6,462 nt of DNA from Candidatus Zixiibacteriota bacterium (GTDB lineage: Bacteria > Zixibacteria > MSB-5A5 > GN15 > JAAZOE01). The DNA lies in NCBI GenBank assembly GCA_030588275.1, contig JAUUYJ010000148.1, forward strand, positions 1 to 6,462, read 5' to 3'. A program made the translations under genes and the position numbers. The notes under the pieces are model-generated. The model ran no database searches, had not been told where the DNA came from, and saw only the letters and a program-made list of their open reading frames with translations. Of this stretch, positions 1 through 5,809 are shown in pieces (within the stretch, counting starts at the first letter, position 1; every line of letters begins with the position of its first letter).

Positions 1-1156
1 CCCCATCTTTATTTTCCGAAAACAGGTTGGCTCCGTTTATCAAAAGGAGTTCAACCACTTCTCGGTGACCCTGAGCTGAGGCCAAGTGTAAAGGGGTCCA
101 ACCTTTATTCGTCAGCGCATTCGGGTTGGGCCCTTTTTGGTTCCAGTCAACATCCCCGCTAATCCGGACAAACTCCCCATCCACGATGACAGAGCTGTTG
201 GCATAACCAAAATCCCGAGCCGCCAAAAGAATCCGCACCACTTCGGTATGCCCGGCATATGAGGCTCGATGCAAAGCGGTCCAACCATCATTTTGCCTGG
301 CGTTGATGTCGGCCCCCATCGCCAGCAGTAGTCTGACAATATCAGATTGTCCTTCGCCGGCCGCCAATAACAAGGCAGAACGCTCCCCCTCACTTTTCAA
401 GTTCACCCGCGCCCCTGCCTCCAAAAGGCAGGCCACAACGCGCGTATTCCCTTCACCGGAAGCGTAATACAAAGCGGACCGTCCCCCGTTGGTAACCGCG
501 TCGATTTTGGCACCATACTCAAACAGAATTTTTACAACCTCAGACTTACCTTCAAGCGCCGCGATATGAAGCGGTCGCCAACCATCCTGCTTGGCTTGAT
601 TAACATCTGCCCCTTCGATCAGAAGGAGGCGCATCAGATCAATCCCACCTCGAAATGATGCCCAATAAATCGGGGTTATTCCATCCCGATCCGAAAGGTT
701 AATATCTGCCTTGTGTGCCAACAAATAATTAACCGTCCCTTTTGAACCAAACATTACCGCCATCAGAAGCGGCGACAGACCCCGCTCGGTCTGAGCGTTG
801 ATATTGGCTTCATGCGACAAAAGAAGATCGGAGAGAACAATTGATGAATCGGAAACGGCATAATGCAAGGGGCTCCAACCGTGATCGTCGATAACGTTGA
901 CGCTATAGCCATGATTGCACAGAAGGCGGGCAACCTCAATCTGTCGAGATCGCACCGCAACATGAAGCGGGGTCAGATTACCAGCCGAACCATCACGCTG
1001 GTTGAGATCAACCCCGCCTTCCAAAAGAAATTTAACCTGCTCGGTATCACCGGCTGAAATAGCCTCAAAGAGGCTCATCCCACAACTGGTCGCCGCCATG
1101 ATAAAGATAACAGCGACCGATAATGACCAAGTTTGCCAATTCCCAAGAGGTCTCAT
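1..1156 (-). CDS. Exported ankyrin-repeat protein, 3' end beyond the window
   Basis: The reading frame is open for 385 codons from ATG at 1156 to the left edge, so the C-terminus is missing. An in-frame TAA lies directly before the ATG, which excludes a longer N-terminus. Residues 1-27 look like an export signal (Arg2, hydrophobic stretch 11-24, then AATSC with Cys25). This loosely fits a lipobox, so the protein may be a lipoprotein; ordinary signal-peptidase cleavage is the alternative. Ten ankyrin repeats follow in register: a degenerate first one (28-60), seven of exactly 33 residues (61-291), one expanded to 61 residues (292-352) and a tenth (353-385) ending at the edge. Typical TPLHLA and GADVN motifs are visible. 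Ankyrin arrays bind other proteins, but the partner is unknown. The start is 23 nt after the cyclophilin stop and lacks a good ribosome binding site, which suggests co-transcription and perhaps reinitiation. Confidence 0.9.
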   Translation of the reverse strand, partial: MRPLGNWQTWSLSVAVIFIMAATSCGMSLFEAISAGDTEQVKFLLEGGVDLNQRDGSAGNLTPLHVAVRSRQIEVARLLCNHGYSVNVIDDHGWSPLHYAVSDSSIVLSDLLLSHEANINAQTERGLSPLLMAVMFGSKGTVNYLLAHKADINLSDRDGITPIYWASFRGGIDLMRLLLIEGADVNQAKQDGWRPLHIAALEGKSEVVKILFEYGAKIDAVTNGGRSALYYASGEGNTRVVACLLEAGARVNLKSEGERSALLLAAGEGQSDIVRLLLAMGADINARQNDGWTALHRASYAGHTEVVRILLAARDFGYANSSVIVDGEFVRISGDVDWNQKGPNPNALTNKGWTPLHLASAQGHREVVELLLINGANLFSENKDG

Positions 1157-1179
1157 TTATTCAAACCGGATGATTTCTG

Positions 1180-1818
1180 CTATTTCTTTGGTGCTTTACT
1201 CTGAACCGCTTTTTGAATTATGATCGGCTCAGCCGGAACGTCACGCATCCCGCCGGATGAAGTTGTCTTGACCAGTTTGATCGCATCGACCACTTCAAAC
1301 CCCTTGACAACCTTGCCAAAGACGGCATAACCGGCACCATCATTAGGTACATCAAGACCGGCATTATCTTTAACGTTGATAAAAAACTGATTGGTTCCGG
1401 AATTGGCTCTGCCACCCAAACGAGCCATGGCAATCGAATAATTCTTATTCTTCAGACCATTCTTCCATTCGTTTTCGATCCCGTCGCCGGTAGGGCGCTT
1501 GGTCATATCTTTATTAAAACCACCACCCTGAATCATAAAATTGTTAATTACACGGTGGAAAATCGTCCCGTCATAAGCTTCGCGGTTGACATAACTCAGG
1601 AAATTGGCGACCGAGACAGGTGCTTTATCCCGATTCAGCTCAAGGACAATTTCTCCCATGCTTGTTGTCAACGTGACATAAGCCGGACCACTGTCCACTT
1701 TTGGAGATTCCTTTTTTGCACCGGTGCTGTCTGTTTCTCCCATTACAGTTCCAAACATAAACATAGTCAATACTCCCGCTAAACATAATTGTGACGAAAT
1801 TGAACGAAATCTGTTCAT
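1180..1818 (-). CDS. Periplasmic cyclophilin-type peptidyl-prolyl cis-trans isomerase (PpiA-like)
   Basis: This 212-residue protein should catalyse cis-trans isomerisation of X-Pro bonds during protein folding outside the cytoplasm. Residues 1-27 look like a signal peptide, with plausible cleavage after VMG. A low-complexity linker (28-45) precedes the cyclophilin domain (47-205). The signature FHRVINNFMIQGGGF (87-101) supplies Arg89, Phe94, Met95 and Gln97, equivalent to Arg55, Phe60, Met61 and Gln63 of human cyclophilin A. NSGTNQFFIN (139-148) and YAVFGKVVKGFEVVD (164-178) complete the active-site face. YAVFGKVVKG closely resembles E. coli PpiA, and no Trp equivalent to the cyclosporin-binding Trp121 is seen. 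Length is close to PpiA (190) once the linker is allowed for. ATG 1818 is supported by AAAGGA 9 nt upstream. The gene probably leads a two-gene unit with the ankyrin protein. Confidence 0.93.
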   Translation of the reverse strand: MNRFRSISSQLCLAGVLTMFMFGTVMGETDSTGAKKESPKVDSGPAYVTLTTSMGEIVLELNRDKAPVSVANFLSYVNREAYDGTIFHRVINNFMIQGGGFNKDMTKRPTGDGIENEWKNGLKNKNYSIAMARLGGRANSGTNQFFINVKDNAGLDVPNDGAGYAVFGKVVKGFEVVDAIKLVKTTSSGGMRDVPAEPIIIQKAVQSKAPKK

Positions 1819-1827
1819 CGCTACTCA

Positions 1828-1833
1828 TCCTTT
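1828..1833 (-). promoter_or_regulatory. Ribosome binding site of the cyclophilin gene
   Basis: AAAGGA on the minus strand, 9 nt before ATG 1818. It supports this start over internal methionines and keeps the signal peptide intact. Confidence 0.7.
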
Positions 1834-1862
1834 CGCAAAAACGGCCTGCGCCGCCCAATACA

Positions 1863-1896
1863 ATCATAACCGAAAATTTCTTAGAACGGTTATGAT
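1863..1896 (-). promoter_or_regulatory. 10-bp inverted repeat upstream of the cyclophilin gene, possible operator or promoter element
   Basis: The plus strand reads ATCATAACCG at 1863-1872 and its exact reverse complement CGGTTATGAT at 1887-1896, separated by 14 nt, so the arm centres are 24 bp apart. There is no T-run after it on either strand, so it is not a standard intrinsic terminator. On the minus strand the arm nearer the gene contains TATGAT (1868 to 1863), one mismatch from a -10 box and about 45 nt before the ATG, but I find no convincing -35. It may be a dimeric regulator site over the promoter or a leader hairpin. It lies in the 149-nt gap after the protease gene, which is where a separate promoter would be expected. 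Confidence 0.35.
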
Positions 1897-1967
1897 CGGT
1901 TGTTGTTAACCTTTAAATATACGAGCCAAAACGGTCGTCGAAAAGGTAGAAAGTTATCGATTTATTA

Positions 1968-3575
1968 CTAATTCGTTATATCCTCCACCAACGCCTGATC
2001 TGAATCGACCTTGCCTGAGAGTAATTCGTTATACAATTTCATGTCTCTTAAGATCGCACCAGCTCTGATTATATCCGGCCGACCCGGAACAATCACCGAC
2101 CGATACGCCTCAGCCCGCCCCAGTTGACGCTCAACCGCCATCCGCCTCAGGTGATATTTGAGAAATTTACTATGACGCTTGAAAACTTCCTGGTCCAGCC
2201 GACTGGATATTTTCAAAATATTCCCCAGTTGTTCGACAACTTCAACCGAGGCTCCACCCAATTTTTGGTCCAAGCGGGTCATCATAATATAGCCGGTCAG
2301 GTACGAATCATAGTTAACATCGCGATCTTTGGCAAACTCAGCCAACAGCTCTACAATGGTATCGGGATAAGCAAACTGCTCAGGGTACGATTCCAAAAGG
2401 GGCTGATACTGATCGACAAAATCGTACATTAGAAAGCCTGAGAGAATCAACGACTGGAAGGCGTACTCCCCCTCTTCATTAAAAATCAGATCGGGAGCCA
2501 AGCCGGAAAAAGTCAGTTCCGAATCGGGCGGGTTCAAAAATCGCCCATCGCTAAAATAATATCTTGAAGTCGTCAATCTCAAGGCATCATCGTTGGACAA
2601 AGAATAAACCGATTGGACCAGCCCTTTTCCAAAAGTTGTATCCCCCAGAACAATCGCCCGGTCAGCACCCCGCATTGCACCGGATAATATTTCAGCCGCC
2701 GAAGCGGTACCACGATCGGTTAAAATCACCACCGGTTTATCGGTTACCGGATCATTGTCGGAGTAAAACTGGCGGTTTTCCCAACGGGAGCGCCCCGCCG
2801 TACCGACCACCATATCTCCATCATCCATAAACAGGTCAGCCGCGGAGATCGCTTCGTGAAAGTAGCCACCCGGATTCCCCTTTAAATCAAGAATATATCC
2901 CGAGATGTTTTTTGATTCAAGCTCCTTGATCGCCTTTTTCAATTCAACCGATGCACCAGCTTCAAAATCAACCAAACGAATATACCCAAAGCCATCATCG
3001 GTGACCCCATAGTACGGAATATGCTCAAGCACTATTGCACCTCGCACCATCGGCAAAAGGAGGCTGTCGTCAATTTCAGGGCGATAGACCGTAATATCAA
3101 CCGTCGTGCCGGACAAGCCCCGAATCATAGCGGTTGCCGATGCCGGTTCATGGTGCGGGACGGCAACCGAATCAACCGTAATTATATAATCGCCAACCAT
3201 CATACCACTCTTGTACGCCGGGCCACCTTCTCGCACCGAGGCAACCAAAAGCAGGGTATCACGAGTCATAATGGTAATGCCAATCCCACCATACTCCCCA
3301 TTCGATTCTTCAAGAATATAGTTGTACTGACTCTGTTCAATCCGGTAAGAAAAAGGATCAAGGAGGGATAAGATGCCCCGTTCTGCATCACGCATCATCA
3401 AGCGATTGGAGGTCGGCAAAGGGTATTCCTGAGCGATCTCATACGCCGCCAAACTGAATGTGATCGAGGCTTTCAGAAGTGGATCACCGATGACGAATAA
3501 CGCCCCTCCAAACATCACAAAAAATATTACAATCGAGGCGATGAACCCGACAAAAATTTCTTTCTTATCAGACAC
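1968..3575 (-). CDS. S41-family C-terminal processing protease (CtpA/Prc-like), membrane-anchored
   Basis: This 535-residue protein is a tail-specific serine protease expected to cleave exported proteins near their C-termini. One N-terminal membrane segment (about 7-29) should anchor it with the catalytic part outside the cytoplasm. A PDZ domain follows (about 95-165, starting GGIGITI), then the S41 core (about 190-365). The core carries LDLKGNPGG (229-237), catalytic Ser292 in GTASAAE and catalytic Lys317 in TFGKG; the 25-residue Ser-Lys spacing matches Prc and CtpA. A 170-residue C-terminal region (366-535), largely helical and charged in appearance, goes beyond the minimal CtpA form and has no function I recognise. 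The start is GTG at 3575; an in-frame stop lies 21 nt upstream, so no much longer form exists. The start overlaps the tmk stop by 8 nt and has only a weak ribosome site, which points to translational coupling. Confidence 0.93.
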   Translation of the reverse strand: MSDKKEIFVGFIASIVIFFVMFGGALFVIGDPLLKASITFSLAAYEIAQEYPLPTSNRLMMRDAERGILSLLDPFSYRIEQSQYNYILEESNGEYGGIGITIMTRDTLLLVASVREGGPAYKSGMMVGDYIITVDSVAVPHHEPASATAMIRGLSGTTVDITVYRPEIDDSLLLPMVRGAIVLEHIPYYGVTDDGFGYIRLVDFEAGASVELKKAIKELESKNISGYILDLKGNPGGYFHEAISAADLFMDDGDMVVGTAGRSRWENRQFYSDNDPVTDKPVVILTDRGTASAAEILSGAMRGADRAIVLGDTTFGKGLVQSVYSLSNDDALRLTTSRYYFSDGRFLNPPDSELTFSGLAPDLIFNEEGEYAFQSLILSGFLMYDFVDQYQPLLESYPEQFAYPDTIVELLAEFAKDRDVNYDSYLTGYIMMTRLDQKLGGASVEVVEQLGNILKISSRLDQEVFKRHSKFLKYHLRRMAVERQLGRAEAYRSVIVPGRPDIIRAGAILRDMKLYNELLSGKVDSDQALVEDITN

Positions 3576-4212
3576 TTTTTTTGATCCGCTTTTTTATAAG
3601 TAATTCTGACTTCTGGCAAACGGGTTCAAAGAGAGTTTCAATCGACCGACTGCCATCCAATAAGATAACGCGTCGTTTTGACTCCAATGATCTGAAGCCT
3701 CGGCGGACCCGGTTAAAAAACAGCTTCTTTTCCTTCTCCAGACGATCCGGCTTTTTCCCACCTTTACCCCGTCGCGCAAGCGATGTTTTATAATCGACGT
3801 CAAATATAAATGTCAAATCCGGGGCAACATCATATGAAGCGGTCCGATTCAAACGAGCGATCAATTTTTGATCCAGACCTCGACCGAAACCCTGATAGGC
3901 GGTCGTCGAATCGTAAAATCGGTCGCAGACAACAACCTCGCCATTCTGCAACGCTGGTCGGATAACATCCGCCACCAATTGCGCACGGGCCGCCTGATAT
4001 AACAATAGCTCGGCAACCGGTCTGATTTCAGATTTTGGATCAAGGAGGATGCGACGGATCTTTTCAGACAGAACCGTCCCGCCCGGCTCCCGAACCAGCC
4101 GAACCGGATAGCCAGATTTTTTTAGGTGACGGTAAAGCATTTCCGCCTGGGTTGACTTGCCACACCCGTCAATCCCCTCAAATGCTATAAACAGCCCGCT
4201 TATTTTTTTCAT
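3568..4212 (-). CDS. tmk: Thymidylate kinase (dTMP kinase)
   Basis: This 214-residue cytoplasmic enzyme phosphorylates dTMP to dTDP with ATP, an essential step of dTTP synthesis. Visible motifs are the P-loop FEGIDGCGKST (11-21), REPGGT (41-46), which contacts the nucleotide monophosphate, and DRFYDSTTAYQG (97-108) with the DR(F/Y) signature. A basic lid (147-159, RRGKGGKKPDRLE) carries the arginines, as in E. coli-type enzymes whose P-loop lacks the arginine found in the yeast type. Length is typical for the family (205-215). ATG 4212 begins right before the first beta strand, as expected. The upstream sequence has only a weak GAG-like ribosome site. The gene lies 46 nt beyond the base of the ino1 terminator hairpin and its 3' end overlaps the protease start, so tmk and the protease are probably one transcript. 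The C-terminus is unusually rich in Lys (KKRIKKSV). Confidence 0.96.
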   Translation of the reverse strand: MKKISGLFIAFEGIDGCGKSTQAEMLYRHLKKSGYPVRLVREPGGTVLSEKIRRILLDPKSEIRPVAELLLYQAARAQLVADVIRPALQNGEVVVCDRFYDSTTAYQGFGRGLDQKLIARLNRTASYDVAPDLTFIFDVDYKTSLARRGKGGKKPDRLEKEKKLFFNRVRRGFRSLESKRRVILLDGSRSIETLFEPVCQKSELLIKKRIKKSV

Positions 4213-4223
4213 CTCGACTCTTT

Positions 4224-4229
4224 GTTATA
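4224..4229 (-). promoter_or_regulatory. Possible -10 box for tmk
   Basis: TATAAC on the minus strand, ending 11 nt before the tmk ATG, in the short gap after the ino1 terminator. TTGCCA lies upstream but 21 nt away, too far for a normal -35, so this is weak. If used, the leader would be only a few nucleotides long. A promoter is expected somewhere here because the strong terminator should cut tmk off from ino1 transcription. Confidence 0.25.
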
Positions 4230-4257
4230 GACTCAAAAAAACATACTTTTTGGCAAT

Positions 4258-4288
4258 AAAAAAAAGGCGGCCGGTTAGGGCCGCCTTT
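4258..4288 (-). terminator. Rho-independent terminator of the inositol phosphate synthase gene
   Basis: Arms AAAGGCGGCC (4263-4272) and GGCCGCCTTT (4279-4288) pair perfectly over 10 bp around a 6-nt loop. Read on the minus strand, the GC-rich stem runs straight into eight T (4265 to 4258). It begins 15 nt after the ino1 stop, the normal place and orientation for ending that transcript. The plus-strand side lacks a comparable T-run, so it should act in one direction only. Confidence 0.92.
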
Positions 4289-4303
4289 AAGTTACAAAAC
4301 CGA

Positions 4304-5494
4304 TTAAGAAATTTCAGCAACTTTTTTCTTTTTGCTGGCTTTCTTGGGAGCTTCGGCAGAAGATTTCTTACCGTTTCCACCTTTCAAAGTCAACGACCCC
4401 GCTTTGTCCGTCTTTTGAGCATATTTGCGAATAAACTCTTCGGTCAAATCGCGCGCTTCGTCATCGGTGTACTGAACCGGTGGAGATTTCTTGAAATAAG
4501 ATGAGGGTCCGTTCAAGGAACCTTTGATACCATGATCCAGAGCCAGCTTGCAACAACGGACGGCGTCGATCACGACTCCGGCTGAGTTGGGGCTGTCCCA
4601 CACTTCCATCTTAAGTTCAACATTCAAGGGAACGTTACCAAAAGTTGTCCCTTCGAGGCGGATGTACGCCCATTTGCGATCATCGAGCCACGGAACATAA
4701 TCAGACGGGCCGATATGAACATTCTTGGCACCAATGTTGTAATCCAACTGGCTGGTTACGGCGTTCGTTTTGGAAATCTTTTTCGATTCCAGCCGTTCCC
4801 GCTCAAGCATATTCAAAAAATCGGTGTTACCGCCAATGTTTAATTGACTGGTCCGTTCCAGCTTGACACCCCGTTCGCGGAACAGGCGAGCCAGAATCCG
4901 GTGCGTGATGGTCGCGCCAACCTGCGATTTGATATCGTCACCGATAACCGGCAAACCTTTTTCTTCAAACCGTTTTTGCCAGTATTTTTCGCGGGCGATA
5001 AAAACCGGGATGCAATTAACAAAGCCACAACCAGCTTCAAGGATCTGCTCGACATACCATTTGGTCGCATGTTCCGAACCAACCGGCAGATAACTAACGA
5101 CAACGTCAGTCTTTGTATCCTTAAGAAGTTTGACGATATCGACGGTGTCGCCGGGAGCCTTGGTGATTATCTCACTTAAGTATTTTCCCAACCCATCATG
5201 CGTCATACCGCGCTGAACGGTGATACCGGTTTTCGGGACATCGGAAAACTTGAAAGTGTTGTTAGGTTTTACAAAGATCGCTTCCGACAATTCTTTTCCA
5301 ACCTTGTTAGCGTCAATATCAATGGCGCATGAAAATTCAACATCGGAGATGTGATACCCGCCGAGGTTGACATGCATCAACCCAGGGACAAACTCATCTT
5401 CAGCGGCGTTTTTGTAAAATTCCACACCCTGGACAAATGAAGAGGCGCAGTTACCGACACCGATAATAGCGACTCTGACTTTTTTGCGTTCCAT
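4304..5494 (-). CDS. ino1: Myo-inositol-1-phosphate synthase (inositol-3-phosphate synthase), bacterial/archaeal type
   Basis: This 396-residue cytoplasmic NAD-dependent enzyme converts glucose 6-phosphate to 1L-myo-inositol 1-phosphate, the entry step to inositol lipids and solutes. The Rossmann start GVGNCASSFVQG (12-23) binds NAD. Family signatures follow: VSYLPVGSEHATKWYVEQ (133-150), GCGFVNCIPVFIA (155-167), GLPVIGDDIKSQVGATITHR (180-199), LNIGGNTDFLNM (218-229), KKISKTNAV (238-246) and LKMEVWDSPNSAGVVIDAVR (294-313), the last two carrying conserved lysines likely to lie in the active site. Length fits the short mycobacterial/archaeal class, not the ~530-residue eukaryotic class. Residues 371-396 form a Lys/Ala/Ser-rich tail outside the catalytic fold. 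ATG 5494 is fixed by AAGGAG 7 nt upstream. A good promoter and terminator bracket the gene, so it appears monocistronic. No inositol phosphatase or lipid gene is in the window. Confidence 0.95.
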   Translation of the reverse strand: MERKKVRVAIIGVGNCASSFVQGVEFYKNAAEDEFVPGLMHVNLGGYHISDVEFSCAIDIDANKVGKELSEAIFVKPNNTFKFSDVPKTGITVQRGMTHDGLGKYLSEIITKAPGDTVDIVKLLKDTKTDVVVSYLPVGSEHATKWYVEQILEAGCGFVNCIPVFIAREKYWQKRFEEKGLPVIGDDIKSQVGATITHRILARLFRERGVKLERTSQLNIGGNTDFLNMLERERLESKKISKTNAVTSQLDYNIGAKNVHIGPSDYVPWLDDRKWAYIRLEGTTFGNVPLNVELKMEVWDSPNSAGVVIDAVRCCKLALDHGIKGSLNGPSSYFKKSPPVQYTDDEARDLTEEFIRKYAQKTDKAGSLTLKGGNGKKSSAEAPKKASKKKKVAEIS

Positions 5495-5501
5495 CTGATC
5501 A

Positions 5502-5507
5502 CTCCTT
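5502..5507 (-). promoter_or_regulatory. Ribosome binding site of ino1
   Basis: AAGGAG on the minus strand, 7 nt before ATG 5494. It is the strongest Shine-Dalgarno sequence in the window and fixes the start. Confidence 0.85.
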
Positions 5508-5558
5508 CAGTTCTGATTTATAATCCGTTATACAATTTCCGTTTTGATTTGATGGCCC

Positions 5559-5587
5559 AATATAGGAGAATTGGAAAAAATGGTCAA
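5559..5587 (-). promoter_or_regulatory. Sigma70-like promoter of ino1
   Basis: On the minus strand TTGACC (5587 to 5582) is followed by exactly 17 nt and then TATATT (5564 to 5559). This predicts a start of transcription near 5552 and a leader of about 58 nt before the ATG. The spacer is T-rich. Each box has one mismatch to consensus. Confidence 0.65.
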
Positions 5588-5774
5588 ACTTTTTCAATAA
5601 AATATTAACTGTCCATACAGGTATATTATGTGTTTTTGACAATGGTTCCATTCAGATATTTTAAAGAATAATCACCAGACCACTCTTACCCTGCTCACAA
5701 TAGCCTACAATGCAACATCTTAGCAATCCGAACAGGGGGTTAAGCAGAAGGGTACAAGTAACGCAATTTACTCC
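5588..5774. other. Intergenic region between divergent promoters, no gene recognised
   Basis: The left part is AT-rich and the right part more mixed. The longest ATG-initiated frame I noticed on the plus strand is a 9-codon one at 5642-5671. A perfect TTGACA stands at 5636-5641 on the plus strand, but the best -10 candidates are poor (TATTTT at 15 nt, TTTTAA at 17 nt). TACCCTGCT (5687-5695) can pair with 5743-5754 over 9 bp with a 3-nt bulge, enclosing 47 nt. This could be a structured leader, a small RNA or chance. Confidence 0.4.
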
Positions 5775-5803
5775 TTGACACAATCATTGTATATACATAT
5801 ATA
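5775..5803 (+). promoter_or_regulatory. Sigma70-like promoter of the MarR-family gene, apparently giving a leaderless transcript
   Basis: TTGACA (5775-5780, perfect consensus), a 17-nt spacer and TATATA (5798-5803). The first base of the ATG at 5810 is 7 nt after the -10 box, just where transcription normally starts. No purine-rich ribosome site lies between promoter and ATG; the whole stretch is A/T. An alternative -10 reading, TATAAA at 5800-5805, would have a 19-nt spacer and would place the start at or past the ATG. Confidence 0.65.
5788..5797. promoter_or_regulatory. Palindrome between -35 and -10, candidate MarR-family operator
   Basis: TGTATATACA is a perfect 10-bp palindrome filling the second half of the promoter spacer and touching the -10 box. 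MarR-family repressors commonly bind palindromes placed this way in their own promoters, so autorepression is a reasonable inference. The site is shorter than the usual 16-20 bp and sits in AT-rich DNA, where such palindromes arise easily. Confidence 0.35.
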
Positions 5804-5809
5804 AATATT

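Noticed and set aside
1..1156. Repeated ~99-nt DNA spacing with recurring GGTCCAACC-like words on the plus strand, suggesting a tandem DNA repeat.
   Set aside because: It is fully explained by the 33-residue ankyrin repeats on the minus strand; the words encode the GWTPLH motif and the remaining codons diverge.
1819..1967. A terminator for the protease gene in the gap before the cyclophilin.
   Set aside because: The only strong inverted repeat (1863-1896) has a 14-nt loop, is not GC-rich and is not followed by T residues on the minus strand.
1968..5494. The tmk, protease, ino1 and regulator genes as parts of one new functional system.
   Set aside because: tmk and the S41 protease are housekeeping families, ino1 is separated by its own promoter and strong terminator, and no shared regulatory site links them convincingly.
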